DNA of 20,798 nt from positions 1-20,798 of the forward strand of contig JAHISI010000088.1 in assembly GCA_018818345.1 (NCBI GenBank), in the 5' to 3' direction. This document shows, piece after piece, positions 8,744-15,272 of the stretch (within the stretch, counting starts at the first letter, position 1; each line of letters opens with the position of its first letter). This DNA comes from Patescibacteria group bacterium. GTDB lineage: Bacteria > Patescibacteriota > Dojkabacteria > SC72. The position numbers and the translations under genes were made by a program. The notes under the pieces are model-generated. The model worked only from the letters and a program-made list of their open reading frames with translations. It ran no database searches and had not been told where the DNA came from.

Positions 8744-8877
8744 CCGATACAATCGGAAATCATGAATATATTACATATCATGATAAATATCCATACAAAA
8801 TCACTATATTACTAATAAATATTGATATAAATCATTAGTATTTATACCCATATCGTTAGTAAAATCCCTATTATAGG
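8744..8877. repeat. Cluster of short inverted repeats in the 8736-8914 intergenic region
   Basis: Four perfect short dyads follow one another: CCGAT-ACA-ATCGG (8744-8756), ATCATGA/TCATGAT (8759-8765, 8778-8784), TACTAAT/ATTAGTA (8810-8816, 8834-8840) and CCTAT-T-ATAGG (8867-8877). The rest is AT-rich and carries no gene that I can support. Such density may reflect termination for the minus-strand gene ending at 8915's neighbour side, protein binding, or chance in AT-rich DNA. Confidence 0.35.
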
Positions 8878-8914
8878 TAATTCATATAACAAACCATTGA
8901 AATATTTTGGTTAT

Positions 8915-10375
8915 TTAAAACAACCCGAAGAACATAGAAACACCCAAGAGAACAAATATAATCCCAATAATCAAATGCATAACCTTAACATTCTTCTCTC
9001 TCCACTGCGTAACCTGTTTAATACTCTTAGAACCAAAGAACACTAGAAGAATTACAACCACCATAGGAAGTACAAATATCAAATTGTAAACAGTAAGATA
9101 TGGTAATGCACCAGCAAACTCACCATATGACAACATTCCTCCCAATATTACATAAGGACCAATAGTACAAGGAAGCAAGAACAAAGTAACAAACATACCC
9201 AATCCAAATGCCCCAATTGGGGATGTAACCCTAGCTAGAATCTGTTGTACCTTAGGTCTAAACATCATAGGCATCTCAGTACCAATAGAACCAGGTTTGT
9301 AGAAGAAGAAATCCTTAATCTCGAGTAATCCTAAAATGATTGCTCCTACCCCTAGCCCCTTGTACAAATACAATTTAATACTACTAATACCCTGAACTAC
9401 CTCAAAAGCTTTAACAATCAATAACCCATATATGAAATATGTAACGAATACAGCCGCTACAAAGGCTAATCCAGTCCACAATATCTGTTTTTTGTCCTTA
9501 GGGTGGTATGTAGCAATCGCAATTAACATCATTAAAAGAACAGACAAAGCGCAAGGATTAATAGAGTCAGTAAGCGCAAGTGCGGATATCTTACCCCATG
9601 AGATACTTTCTGAACCAGTAGAACCTGAATCAGTAGTTGCAGTTTTCCCATCAGTTATCTGTGCGTCACTATTTCCTCTCCAAAGTAATGTCCATGATCC
9701 AATATTAACACCATGGGTATATATTTCATTTCCACCAGGATATTCAATAGTCATATCCTTAACCTGAGTCCCCTCTAGGGTCTTAACATATGTATCCATG
9801 TCATTAGTAGTTAAAAACTCTTTAATTATTGCAATCTGTTTGGTTGTTAAATCCTTTGAAGTACTCTGTAACGCCACTTTATCCTTTGTAAACAGTTTTA
9901 CTCTTCCATCAAAATCATTAAGATTCAAGTCTTCCCAGGTAACAGTCTTGTTTGGTAGCTCAATGGTATTTGTCTGAAGCTTAGCAACCTGACTATTAAA
10001 GTTATCGAGAATTGGTGTATCTCCTTGATCAAAATCTTTTGGTGCATACAGTATTAAAGGAATAGCTAATTGATATCCATACTTTGCATTGTAGCTATAC
10101 AACATTGATGCATTGGAAGACTCTTGGTATATCTCATACTCAATCATTAATAGCCCCTCTTGTGCATTCACATTCTTATGTATTACTGGAGAAACCTTTG
10201 CACAATGGGGACACCCAATACCTGTAAAGTATGTAAACGCCTTTACCTCTTGTGTAGGAGTCACAGTTGCCGTTTCCTGAGCTTTTACAAAGCTAGGTAC
10301 AAGAAAAAACAAGGATAGTGCAAGGACTATTTGTATTAACTTGCGCTTTTTTAGTAGACTATATACATTAGACAT
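8915..10375 (-). CDS. Thioredoxin-CcdA/DsbD-like thiol-disulfide membrane transporter
   Basis: A 486-residue protein from ATG 10375. Longer in-frame starts would run through the divergent helicase gene. A hydrophobic signal or anchor (about residues 11-30) ends near VKA. A thioredoxin-fold domain follows with a CPHC redox pair (C55, C58). A ~130-residue soluble region and a Ser/Thr/Gly linker lead to a C-terminal membrane domain of about six helices from residue 260. That domain carries the CcdA/DsbD cysteines, one in SINPCA (C275) and one in LLPCTIGP (C403). By family, the membrane domain passes electrons from cytoplasmic thioredoxin to the outside thioredoxin-like domain. Domain order (thioredoxin first) differs from E. 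coli DsbD. The likely job is reducing or isomerising disulfides of exported Cys-rich proteins; the cytoplasmic electron source could be the reductase at 15273. Confidence 0.88.
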   Translation of the reverse strand: MSNVYSLLKKRKLIQIVLALSLFFLVPSFVKAQETATVTPTQEVKAFTYFTGIGCPHCAKVSPVIHKNVNAQEGLLMIEYEIYQESSNASMLYSYNAKYGYQLAIPLILYAPKDFDQGDTPILDNFNSQVAKLQTNTIELPNKTVTWEDLNLNDFDGRVKLFTKDKVALQSTSKDLTTKQIAIIKEFLTTNDMDTYVKTLEGTQVKDMTIEYPGGNEIYTHGVNIGSWTLLWRGNSDAQITDGKTATTDSGSTGSESISWGKISALALTDSINPCALSVLLMMLIAIATYHPKDKKQILWTGLAFVAAVFVTYFIYGLLIVKAFEVVQGISSIKLYLYKGLGVGAIILGLLEIKDFFFYKPGSIGTEMPMMFRPKVQQILARVTSPIGAFGLGMFVTLFLLPCTIGPYVILGGMLSYGEFAGALPYLTVYNLIFVLPMVVVILLVFFGSKSIKQVTQWREKNVKVMHLIIGIIFVLLGVSMFFGLF

Positions 10376-10382
10376 GTCTATT

Positions 10383-10411
10383 AATCTATCAATTATCACT
10401 AAATATCTCAA
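10383..10411 (-). promoter_or_regulatory. Promoter of the thioredoxin-CcdA gene (apparently leaderless)
   Basis: On the minus strand TTGAGA (10406-10411) and TAGATT (10383-10388) are separated by exactly 17 nt. The -10 ends 7 nt before ATG 10375, so transcription should begin at or next to the start codon. The -35 abuts the GTG start of the divergent helicase at 10412. Confidence 0.45.
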
Positions 10412-11572
10412 GTGGACATAGCTTTCTCTGAAAAACAAAAATCCATTATCGATGACATATTGCAATGGTACAAGGAGCATCCTGTACAATATCTTACATT
10501 TGGTGGCTATGCTGGAACTGGTAAAACCACTATGCTTGGATATTTGGGACAACATCTTCACAAGGAGAAGAAGGATATTAAAATTGCATACTGTAGCTAT
10601 ACTGGTAAGGCCGCAAGAGTGCTACAGCACAAGCTTAGAGACGCTAAATCCATATTTAAATCCGATTACATTGGTACAATTCATGGACTAATTTACAAGG
10701 CTATTTGTGATGAAAGGGATAATATCATTGGTTGGGAGAAGAAACTTCAAGAGGAATTTACATATGACCTAATTATTGTCGACGAGGCTTCTATGGTTAC
10801 TAGGCAGATTTGGGATGATCTTTTAAGCTACGGTGTCCCTATCCTTGCTTCGGGAGATCATGGACAACTTCCTCCTGTGGAGGGAACTTTTAACTTAATG
10901 GAGAGACCGAATATTAAGTTGGAGGAGATATTTAGACAAGAAAGAGATAATCCAATTATTAAAGTTTCAGAGATTGCACGTAGATATGGGCATATTCCTC
11001 AACTTGAATTCTCAGATACGGTTAAGAAACTCTCTAAGAATGATGAGAATACTCAGGAGTTTCTTTCTGATAAATTAGAATCATTCGATGACCAAACAAT
11101 GGTACTAACTGGGTATAATAGGACAAGGGTAGATTTGAATAAAGGGATTAGGCAATTACTTGAATTTGAATCTCCTGAACCTCAGTATGGGGATCGTGTC
11201 ATATGTCTCAAAAACAACCCAAGTATGGCCATATTTAATGGTATGACCGGTACTATTCTTTCCATATCCAAGAATCATGTTGGTAAGTTCTACGATGCTG
11301 AAATAGCCTTGGATGATGAGAATGAGATATTTGTTGGTCCTGTTAGTCTTGATCAATTTGGAAAGGCTGAGACTAATACTCAATATCTTGCTGAAAACAT
11401 GAATTTGTTTGATTTTGGTTATGCATTAACGGTACATAAGGCTCAGGGTAGTCAAGCTAAGCGTGTAATATTGTTTGAGGAGAGATTCCCACGGATGACT
11501 GATGATAACTGGAGAAGATGGTTGTATACCGCTGAAACTAGAGCTGAGGAAGAACTGTATATTATTGGGTAG
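10412..11572 (+). CDS. SF1 (RecD/Dda-like) DNA helicase
   Basis: A 386-residue ATP-dependent helicase. Visible motifs are Walker A GYAGTGKTT (32-40), motif Ia-like SYTGKAA (62-68), Walker B VDEAS (123-127), motif III SGDHGQLPPV (147-156), LEEIFRQ (170-176) and the C-terminal VHKAQGSQAKRVIL plus YTAETRAEEELYII, typical of the UvrD_C_2/RecD-type second RecA domain. It lacks the long N-terminal extension of RecD2, so it is a minimal form. The start is GTG; a stop codon (10400) lies just upstream in frame and no earlier start exists. No Shine-Dalgarno is seen. It is divergent from the thioredoxin-CcdA gene with only 36 nt between. Expected role: 5'-3' DNA unwinding in replication restart, repair or recombination. 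Confidence 0.88.
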   Translation: MDIAFSEKQKSIIDDILQWYKEHPVQYLTFGGYAGTGKTTMLGYLGQHLHKEKKDIKIAYCSYTGKAARVLQHKLRDAKSIFKSDYIGTIHGLIYKAICDERDNIIGWEKKLQEEFTYDLIIVDEASMVTRQIWDDLLSYGVPILASGDHGQLPPVEGTFNLMERPNIKLEEIFRQERDNPIIKVSEIARRYGHIPQLEFSDTVKKLSKNDENTQEFLSDKLESFDDQTMVLTGYNRTRVDLNKGIRQLLEFESPEPQYGDRVICLKNNPSMAIFNGMTGTILSISKNHVGKFYDAEIALDDENEIFVGPVSLDQFGKAETNTQYLAENMNLFDFGYALTVHKAQGSQAKRVILFEERFPRMTDDNWRRWLYTAETRAEEELYIIG

Positions 11573-11579
11573 TTCGAGG

Positions 11580-11585
11580 TATAAT
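11580..11585 (+). promoter_or_regulatory. -10 box (TATAAT) directly before the S41-like gene
   Basis: A perfect TATAAT ends 6 nt before ATG 11592, so transcription is predicted to start at the A of the start codon (leaderless). It lies 7 nt after the helicase stop. No clear -35 was found. Confidence 0.45.
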
Positions 11586-11591
11586 ACGGTT

Positions 11592-12731
11592 ATGAAAACT
11601 TTAACAGAGAAAGCAATACAACAGGATATTAAAGAACTCCAAAAGAGGTTAGAGCAAATTCATCCAAATCCATATAAGTATATTACAAAAAAGAAGTTTA
11701 CTGCTTTACTAGAAAGCAATCCCGTAAATGCTAGTAACATAAAAGACCTTGGATTAGCTCTCATGACTTGCCTAGCAGTATTAAATGACGGTCATACATA
11801 TCTAGGTCTCTCAGATGATGTTCTAGGAACAGAGAATTTTATGTTTAAGTTTGAATACCTGAATAATGGTTATTACTTAACTCAATCTTCGGAATGCTTA
11901 TCTAATTATTTGGGATCAAAACTGCTTGGCATAAATAATTACAATATTGATGAGCTAGAACTGATAGTTAAACCTTTTATTCCACAAGAAAATGAAATTT
12001 CTACTAGATACTATTTTTCTTCAAAAATTGTAGAACCTTCAATATTAGAATATTTAGGTATTAGAAAGACTGGAAATCTAAAACTTCAATTAGAAAAAGG
12101 GAGAGATCAAATTTTTGTAAATATTCATCCTCAGGACTACAACCAAAAGATGCTTACTTTAAAGGGGATGATGAAACAAGTGCCAGTAACTTTACAAGAA
12201 AAAGGTATCTATTGGTTTACAGAATTACCTCAAATTAGAGCTTTTTACATTCAATATAACAGTTGTGTAGAAAGGGAAAACCTAAAGATTTCTCAAATTG
12301 TTAATTTATTTGAGAAATCTCAATTTAAGAATATTATTATTGATTTTAGAAATAATAAGGGCGGGGATTCTGATGTATTAAAACCTTTGATTGGATTTTT
12401 AAGAAAATCAGAAGGTAAATATAAAATTGTCATTTTAACAAGCGCAGATACATACTCCTCTGCAATTATTAATGTTCTTGAATTATCAAGTATTAAAAAT
12501 GCAATTTCAGTTGGCGAAATCCCACACAGCAACCCCACACATTATGGAGAAAATCAATCATTTGTTTTACCCAATTCCAAATTAAAAGTATTTTCCTCCT
12601 CAAAAATATTTAGATTTAAGGGATATAAGCTTGGTGATTCATTCAAACCAACATATATAGTGGATACACAAATACAAGATTTATTGAATGGGAAAGATAC
12701 ACAAATTGAATATCTATCAAGGCTTTTATAG
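11592..12731 (+). CDS. S41-family (C-terminal processing protease-like) peptidase, cytoplasmic
   Basis: About 379 residues from ATG 11592. Starts inside the helicase gene (e.g. ATG 11502) are rejected because a perfect TATAAT lies 6 nt before 11592. The family is read from the C-terminal half: IIIDFRNNKGG (near residue 250), matching the S41 IIDLRxNxGG loop, then VILTSADTYSSA with S289 as probable nucleophile, and SVGEIP. The N-terminal ~90 residues (LEQIHPNPYKYI, LNDGHTYLG) resemble the helical cap and DGHT motif of S41 proteins. No signal peptide and no PDZ domain are evident, unlike classical Ctp/Prc. The gene is notably AT-rich (45 of 60 bases A/T at 11641-11700). It is convergent with the RiPP-like operon; any role in peptide maturation is speculation. 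Confidence 0.78.
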   Translation: MKTLTEKAIQQDIKELQKRLEQIHPNPYKYITKKKFTALLESNPVNASNIKDLGLALMTCLAVLNDGHTYLGLSDDVLGTENFMFKFEYLNNGYYLTQSSECLSNYLGSKLLGINNYNIDELELIVKPFIPQENEISTRYYFSSKIVEPSILEYLGIRKTGNLKLQLEKGRDQIFVNIHPQDYNQKMLTLKGMMKQVPVTLQEKGIYWFTELPQIRAFYIQYNSCVERENLKISQIVNLFEKSQFKNIIIDFRNNKGGDSDVLKPLIGFLRKSEGKYKIVILTSADTYSSAIINVLELSSIKNAISVGEIPHSNPTHYGENQSFVLPNSKLKVFSSSKIFRFKGYKLGDSFKPTYIVDTQIQDLLNGKDTQIEYLSRLL

Positions 12732-12740
12732 TGGAACGAG

Positions 12741-12788
12741 CTGGAGATGATTGACGATATTGTTTTGCAAATATGCAATCATCTCCAG
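12741..12788. terminator. Hairpin between convergent genes
   Basis: Arms CTGGAGATGATTG (12741-12753) and CAATCATCTCCAG (12776-12788) are perfect 13-bp complements. ATATT/AATAT inside the loop extends the structure. It sits between the S41-like gene (ending 12731) and the minus-strand peptide gene (ending 12818). No T-run flanks it, so Rho-independent termination is plausible but not canonical. It could also protect transcript 3' ends. Confidence 0.5.
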
Positions 12789-12817
12789 GTCTGGATAAAA
12801 AACGAAATCAACAAGTG

Positions 12818-12907
12818 TCAGGCACTACTTCGGCATGAACATTGCTTGTCGTCTTTACATCCACGACTGTTCGTCTGAACTTTTACAGTTACAGTTTTAC
12901 CGAACAT
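12818..12907 (-). CDS. Putative RiPP precursor peptide (29 aa) for the adjacent radical SAM enzyme
   Basis: A 30-codon ORF from ATG 12907 to TGA 12818. AAGGAG (12915-12920) sits 7 nt before the ATG, and a TTGCAG-17 nt-TATAAT promoter lies just upstream, so it has its own expression signals. The encoded peptide has a basic, beta-prone N-terminus (MFGKTVTVKVQTNSR, possible leader) and a Cys-containing tail: GCKDDKQCSC at residues 16-25, then RSSA. Cysteines are C17, C23 and C25. It begins 60 nt downstream of the radical SAM/SPASM maturase on the same strand and is followed by a hairpin at 12741-12788. This layout, a tiny Cys peptide beside a maturase with a PqqD-like domain, is typical of ribosomally made, modified peptides. 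I do not recognise the peptide family. A non-RiPP small protein remains possible. Confidence 0.6.
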   Translation of the reverse strand: MFGKTVTVKVQTNSRGCKDDKQCSCRSSA

Positions 12908-12914
12908 GGCAATT

Positions 12915-12920
12915 CTCCTT
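12915..12920 (-). promoter_or_regulatory. Strong ribosome binding site of the 29-aa peptide
   Basis: The minus strand reads AAGGAG 7 nt before ATG 12907. Most genes in this window lack such a site, so it is good evidence that this short ORF is translated. Confidence 0.6.
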
Positions 12921-12936
12921 TCTCATAGAATTCTTT

Positions 12937-12965
12937 ATTATAAGGATATCTCCTAGAAACTGCAA
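12937..12965 (-). promoter_or_regulatory. Promoter of the putative precursor peptide
   Basis: On the minus strand TTGCAG (12960-12965), a 17-nt spacer and a perfect TATAAT (12937-12942) predict a start near 12930 and a ~22-nt leader containing the AAGGAG site. The -35 matches only TTG of the consensus and overlaps the first base region just before the maturase stop at 12968. Confidence 0.45.
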
Positions 12966-12967
12966 GA

Positions 12968-14266
12968 TTATGCTTCAAAAGCAGCATTCTTCAGTGTATC
13001 CCAAACGACCGCACGAATTATCTTACAGTAGGAAGACGGCTGACGATTCTCATTTAATAATCTTGTATGGTGGCATCCCCCAGAACATGTAAACTTTGCA
13101 AAACAATCTTGACATTCTTGATAATTGAGAAGATTTAAAGTCTTAAGTTTTTCAACCTTCGATTGATTAATCTCCACACCTTCCTCGGTTACATGCCCAA
13201 TGACAAAAAGATCTACAAGTGGATCACTTTTTCTCGTAACACGTGTACAACATGAGATGATCCCTTCTGGCATTAGAGCGAATGACTCTCCATCTGCATT
13301 GCAATAACGGACACTTGCATTATCTAAGCAATCTGAAGGCGTTTTAAAAATCATTCCTAGCTCTTTAGCACGTTTTTTAGCAATGAGATAGTTTTTTACA
13401 AAGATATTCGGATCTACATTGTCAACACCATTCTTTCCTCTACCAGTAGCAGAGAAAGGCGCAGCACTAATCTCCTTACATCCATTGACGGCACAGAGTT
13501 CAAGAAAATCCAATATGGTATCTTGATTCAGGCCAGTAACTGTGGTTCGCACGGCAAAGTAAACATCATTTTTTACTAACGCTTTCATTCCTTTCACCAC
13601 ATCATCGAAAGAACCAGTCCCATCTGCTTTTGGACGAAGGATATTTTGAATCTCTTCAATTCCATCCATTGATAGAACTACTGAGAAGTTGTACTTCTTT
13701 AAAAACTGTGCCTTTTTATCATCTATTAAAGTCCCGTTTGTAACTAACGAGAAATGGATAGCCCAGCCTTCTGGTAAGAGTTGTAAGGCGTAGTTTACAG
13801 CCTTAACCATCACTTGCCATCTTACGAGTGTTTCTCCAGTTCCATGAAAACTAAGTTCAACATCGGTATCATTACGCTCATTAGCGTATGCATACAATTG
13901 TTGAATTGATTTCTCTATAAGTTCCCAGGGGAGATCACAGAAGTTTATTCCTGCATTCGCATAACAATAGATACACCTTAAATTACATGCTGAAGTTATA
14001 GAAAGCGTAACTTCCTTGCTATTGAATGGTCCATCTTTCGCAATACGTGGCATTTCAACTTCTTCGAAGAAACCTTCTGACATCAAATGTTGGTGGAAAT
14101 CATTAGCTTCAGGTTTTCCAAAATTCAAATAGGCCAACACAACGCCGATTCCCTCTTCAGATACAGAAAAGAATTTTCCGAGAAGAGGGGCATACACAAC
14201 ACCAACCTCATCAGAATAGACAAAAAAGACATTTCGATGAATCTGTTTCCATTGTAGATTGCTCAT
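12968..14266 (-). CDS. Radical SAM/SPASM peptide maturase with PqqD-like N-terminus
   Basis: A 432-residue enzyme. Residues ~10-70 (VVYAPLLGKFFSVSEEG, then LMSEGFFEE) have the pattern of a PqqD-like RiPP recognition element. The radical SAM core has the [4Fe-4S] motif CNLRCIYC (C94, C98, C101) and a GTGE motif at 142-145. The C-terminus is a SPASM domain with C313, C322, C339, C340, C385, C388, C394, C398 and C414 (CQDCFAKFTCSGGC), able to bind auxiliary Fe-S clusters. By family it would use S-adenosylmethionine to make radical crosslinks in a peptide substrate; the ORF at 12818-12907 is the obvious candidate. ATG 14266 is supported by AAGGAGA 7 nt upstream. GC is higher than neighbours (26 of 60 at 13021-13080). 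An anaerobic sulfatase-maturase-like role is the main alternative, but no sulfatase is visible here. Confidence 0.85.
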   Translation of the reverse strand: MSNLQWKQIHRNVFFVYSDEVGVVYAPLLGKFFSVSEEGIGVVLAYLNFGKPEANDFHQHLMSEGFFEEVEMPRIAKDGPFNSKEVTLSITSACNLRCIYCYANAGINFCDLPWELIEKSIQQLYAYANERNDTDVELSFHGTGETLVRWQVMVKAVNYALQLLPEGWAIHFSLVTNGTLIDDKKAQFLKKYNFSVVLSMDGIEEIQNILRPKADGTGSFDDVVKGMKALVKNDVYFAVRTTVTGLNQDTILDFLELCAVNGCKEISAAPFSATGRGKNGVDNVDPNIFVKNYLIAKKRAKELGMIFKTPSDCLDNASVRYCNADGESFALMPEGIISCCTRVTRKSDPLVDLFVIGHVTEEGVEINQSKVEKLKTLNLLNYQECQDCFAKFTCSGGCHHTRLLNENRQPSSYCKIIRAVVWDTLKNAAFEA

Positions 14267-14273
14267 CGGTTTT

Positions 14274-14280
14274 TCTCCTT
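14274..14280 (-). promoter_or_regulatory. Strong ribosome binding site of the radical SAM gene
   Basis: The minus strand reads AAGGAGA 7 nt before ATG 14266, fixing that start. The same kind of site precedes the small peptide gene but not the surrounding housekeeping genes. Confidence 0.6.
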
Positions 14281-14386
14281 ATAATATTTTGTTTGAAAAG
14301 AGCGACACAACAGTTTATTTTAATACTTATCTTAGCAGAAGTAAACACTATGGGTTGCGTAGATTACATGTCTTAACGTTGGGGTG

Positions 14387-14392
14387 TATAAT
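14387..14392 (+). promoter_or_regulatory. -10 box (TATAAT) directly before map
   Basis: A perfect TATAAT ends 6 nt before ATG 14399, the same spacing as at 11580-11585, predicting a leaderless transcript. The GTG at 14384 lies upstream of this box and is therefore unlikely to be the start. Confidence 0.5.
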
Positions 14393-14398
14393 ACTCAT

Positions 14399-15163
14399 AT
14401 GATTATAAAGAACCCAAAAGATGAATTAACCATTAGAGAAGCAGCAGAAATTTCTGTTGAAATTTTGTCAGAGATTGGAAAGAATATTAAAGAAGGGATT
14501 ACTCCGCTTGAATTAGACAAATTAATGGGTGAACTATGTAAAGAATATGGTGTTAAACCCAATTTCCCTACGGTTGATGATTACAAGAATAATCTATGTA
14601 TTTCTGTTAATGATGTAGCTGTACATGGTATTCCAAAAGATGTCCCTTTGAAAAAAGGAGACCTTGTTTCAATTGATACTGGCATTATATTCAAGAACTA
14701 TTTTACTGATCATTGCTGGACTTGGAGTATTGGAATACCTACTAAGCAAAATACAAAGCTTTTAGAAGCTGGTAGAGCCGCAGTTGAGAATGCAATGGCC
14801 AAGGCTGTGGTTGGTAATCGTACTGGTGATTTGGGATATGTAATGGAGAAGACAGCTAAGGATAATGGATTCAATATTATAAAGATGTATGTAGGCCATG
14901 GTATTGGTAAGTCTATGCATGAATATCCAGATATACCTGCCTTCGGTAAGCCGGGTACTGGTGATCTTCTAGTAGATGGTATGGTTGTATGTATTGAATG
15001 CCAAGTAGTAGATGATACTGGTCATATATATACAGACAAGGATGGTTGGTCAGTTCATACTGAGCATGGTGGTAATAGCGTGATGTTTGAATATATGGTT
15101 ATTATAAGAAAAGATAGACCTGAGATTCTAACTAATACTTCTGATTGGGGAGTTGTTGCATAA
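14399..15163 (+). CDS. map: Methionine aminopeptidase (M24A)
   Basis: A 254-residue enzyme that removes the initiator methionine from nascent proteins, using two metal ions in the cytoplasm. The metal ligands of the family can be read: D93 (SIDTG), D104 (FTDHC), H167 (YVGHGIG), E200 (CIEC) and E231 (MFEYMV). The substrate-binding H76 (VAVHGIP) and H174 (MHEYP) are also present. Length fits the short bacterial type I enzyme. Two local departures from the usual pattern are CIECQ where most have TIEP, and FEYMV where most have FEHT. A TATAAT 6 nt before ATG 14399 supports this start over GTG 14384. It is divergent from the radical SAM gene and followed by the reductase gene after 109 nt. Confidence 0.92.
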   Translation: MIIKNPKDELTIREAAEISVEILSEIGKNIKEGITPLELDKLMGELCKEYGVKPNFPTVDDYKNNLCISVNDVAVHGIPKDVPLKKGDLVSIDTGIIFKNYFTDHCWTWSIGIPTKQNTKLLEAGRAAVENAMAKAVVGNRTGDLGYVMEKTAKDNGFNIIKMYVGHGIGKSMHEYPDIPAFGKPGTGDLLVDGMVVCIECQVVDDTGHIYTDKDGWSVHTEHGGNSVMFEYMVIIRKDRPEILTNTSDWGVVA

Positions 15164-15222
15164 TAACAGCTTTGATATTCATATTAAGTACTACATTCTC
15201 ACTTCACCTCTTTACATATATG

Positions 15223-15251
15223 TTAGAATATATAAATAAGAAATATATACT
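15223..15251 (+). promoter_or_regulatory. Candidate promoter of trxB
   Basis: TTAGAA (15223-15228), a 17-nt spacer and TATACT (15246-15251) would give a leader of about 15 nt before ATG 15273. The region is very AT-rich and the -35 is weak, so this is tentative. Confidence 0.3.
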
Positions 15252-15272
15252 AATTTGTAATCTCTAACACAT

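Noticed and set aside
8551..8781. Minus-strand 76-codon ORF across the hairpin
   Set aside because: It is antisense to the 131-aa gene and mostly composed of the inverted repeat; no start signals.
10376..10561. Long start for the thioredoxin-CcdA protein (548 aa)
   Set aside because: It would lie on the opposite strand of the helicase gene and put 62 odd residues before a normal signal sequence; ATG 10375 has a promoter directly upstream.
12835..13092. Plus-strand 85-codon ORF
   Set aside because: It is antisense to the radical SAM C-terminus and the peptide gene, with no ribosome site or recognisable domain.
14281..14401. Second precursor peptide upstream of the radical SAM gene
   Set aside because: Only a 16-codon minus-strand ORF overlapping the map promoter, without a ribosome site.
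15211..15222. Palindrome ACATATATGT upstream of trxB as an NrdR box
   Set aside because: It lacks the conserved ACAC/GTGT flanks and is expected by chance in such AT-rich sequence.
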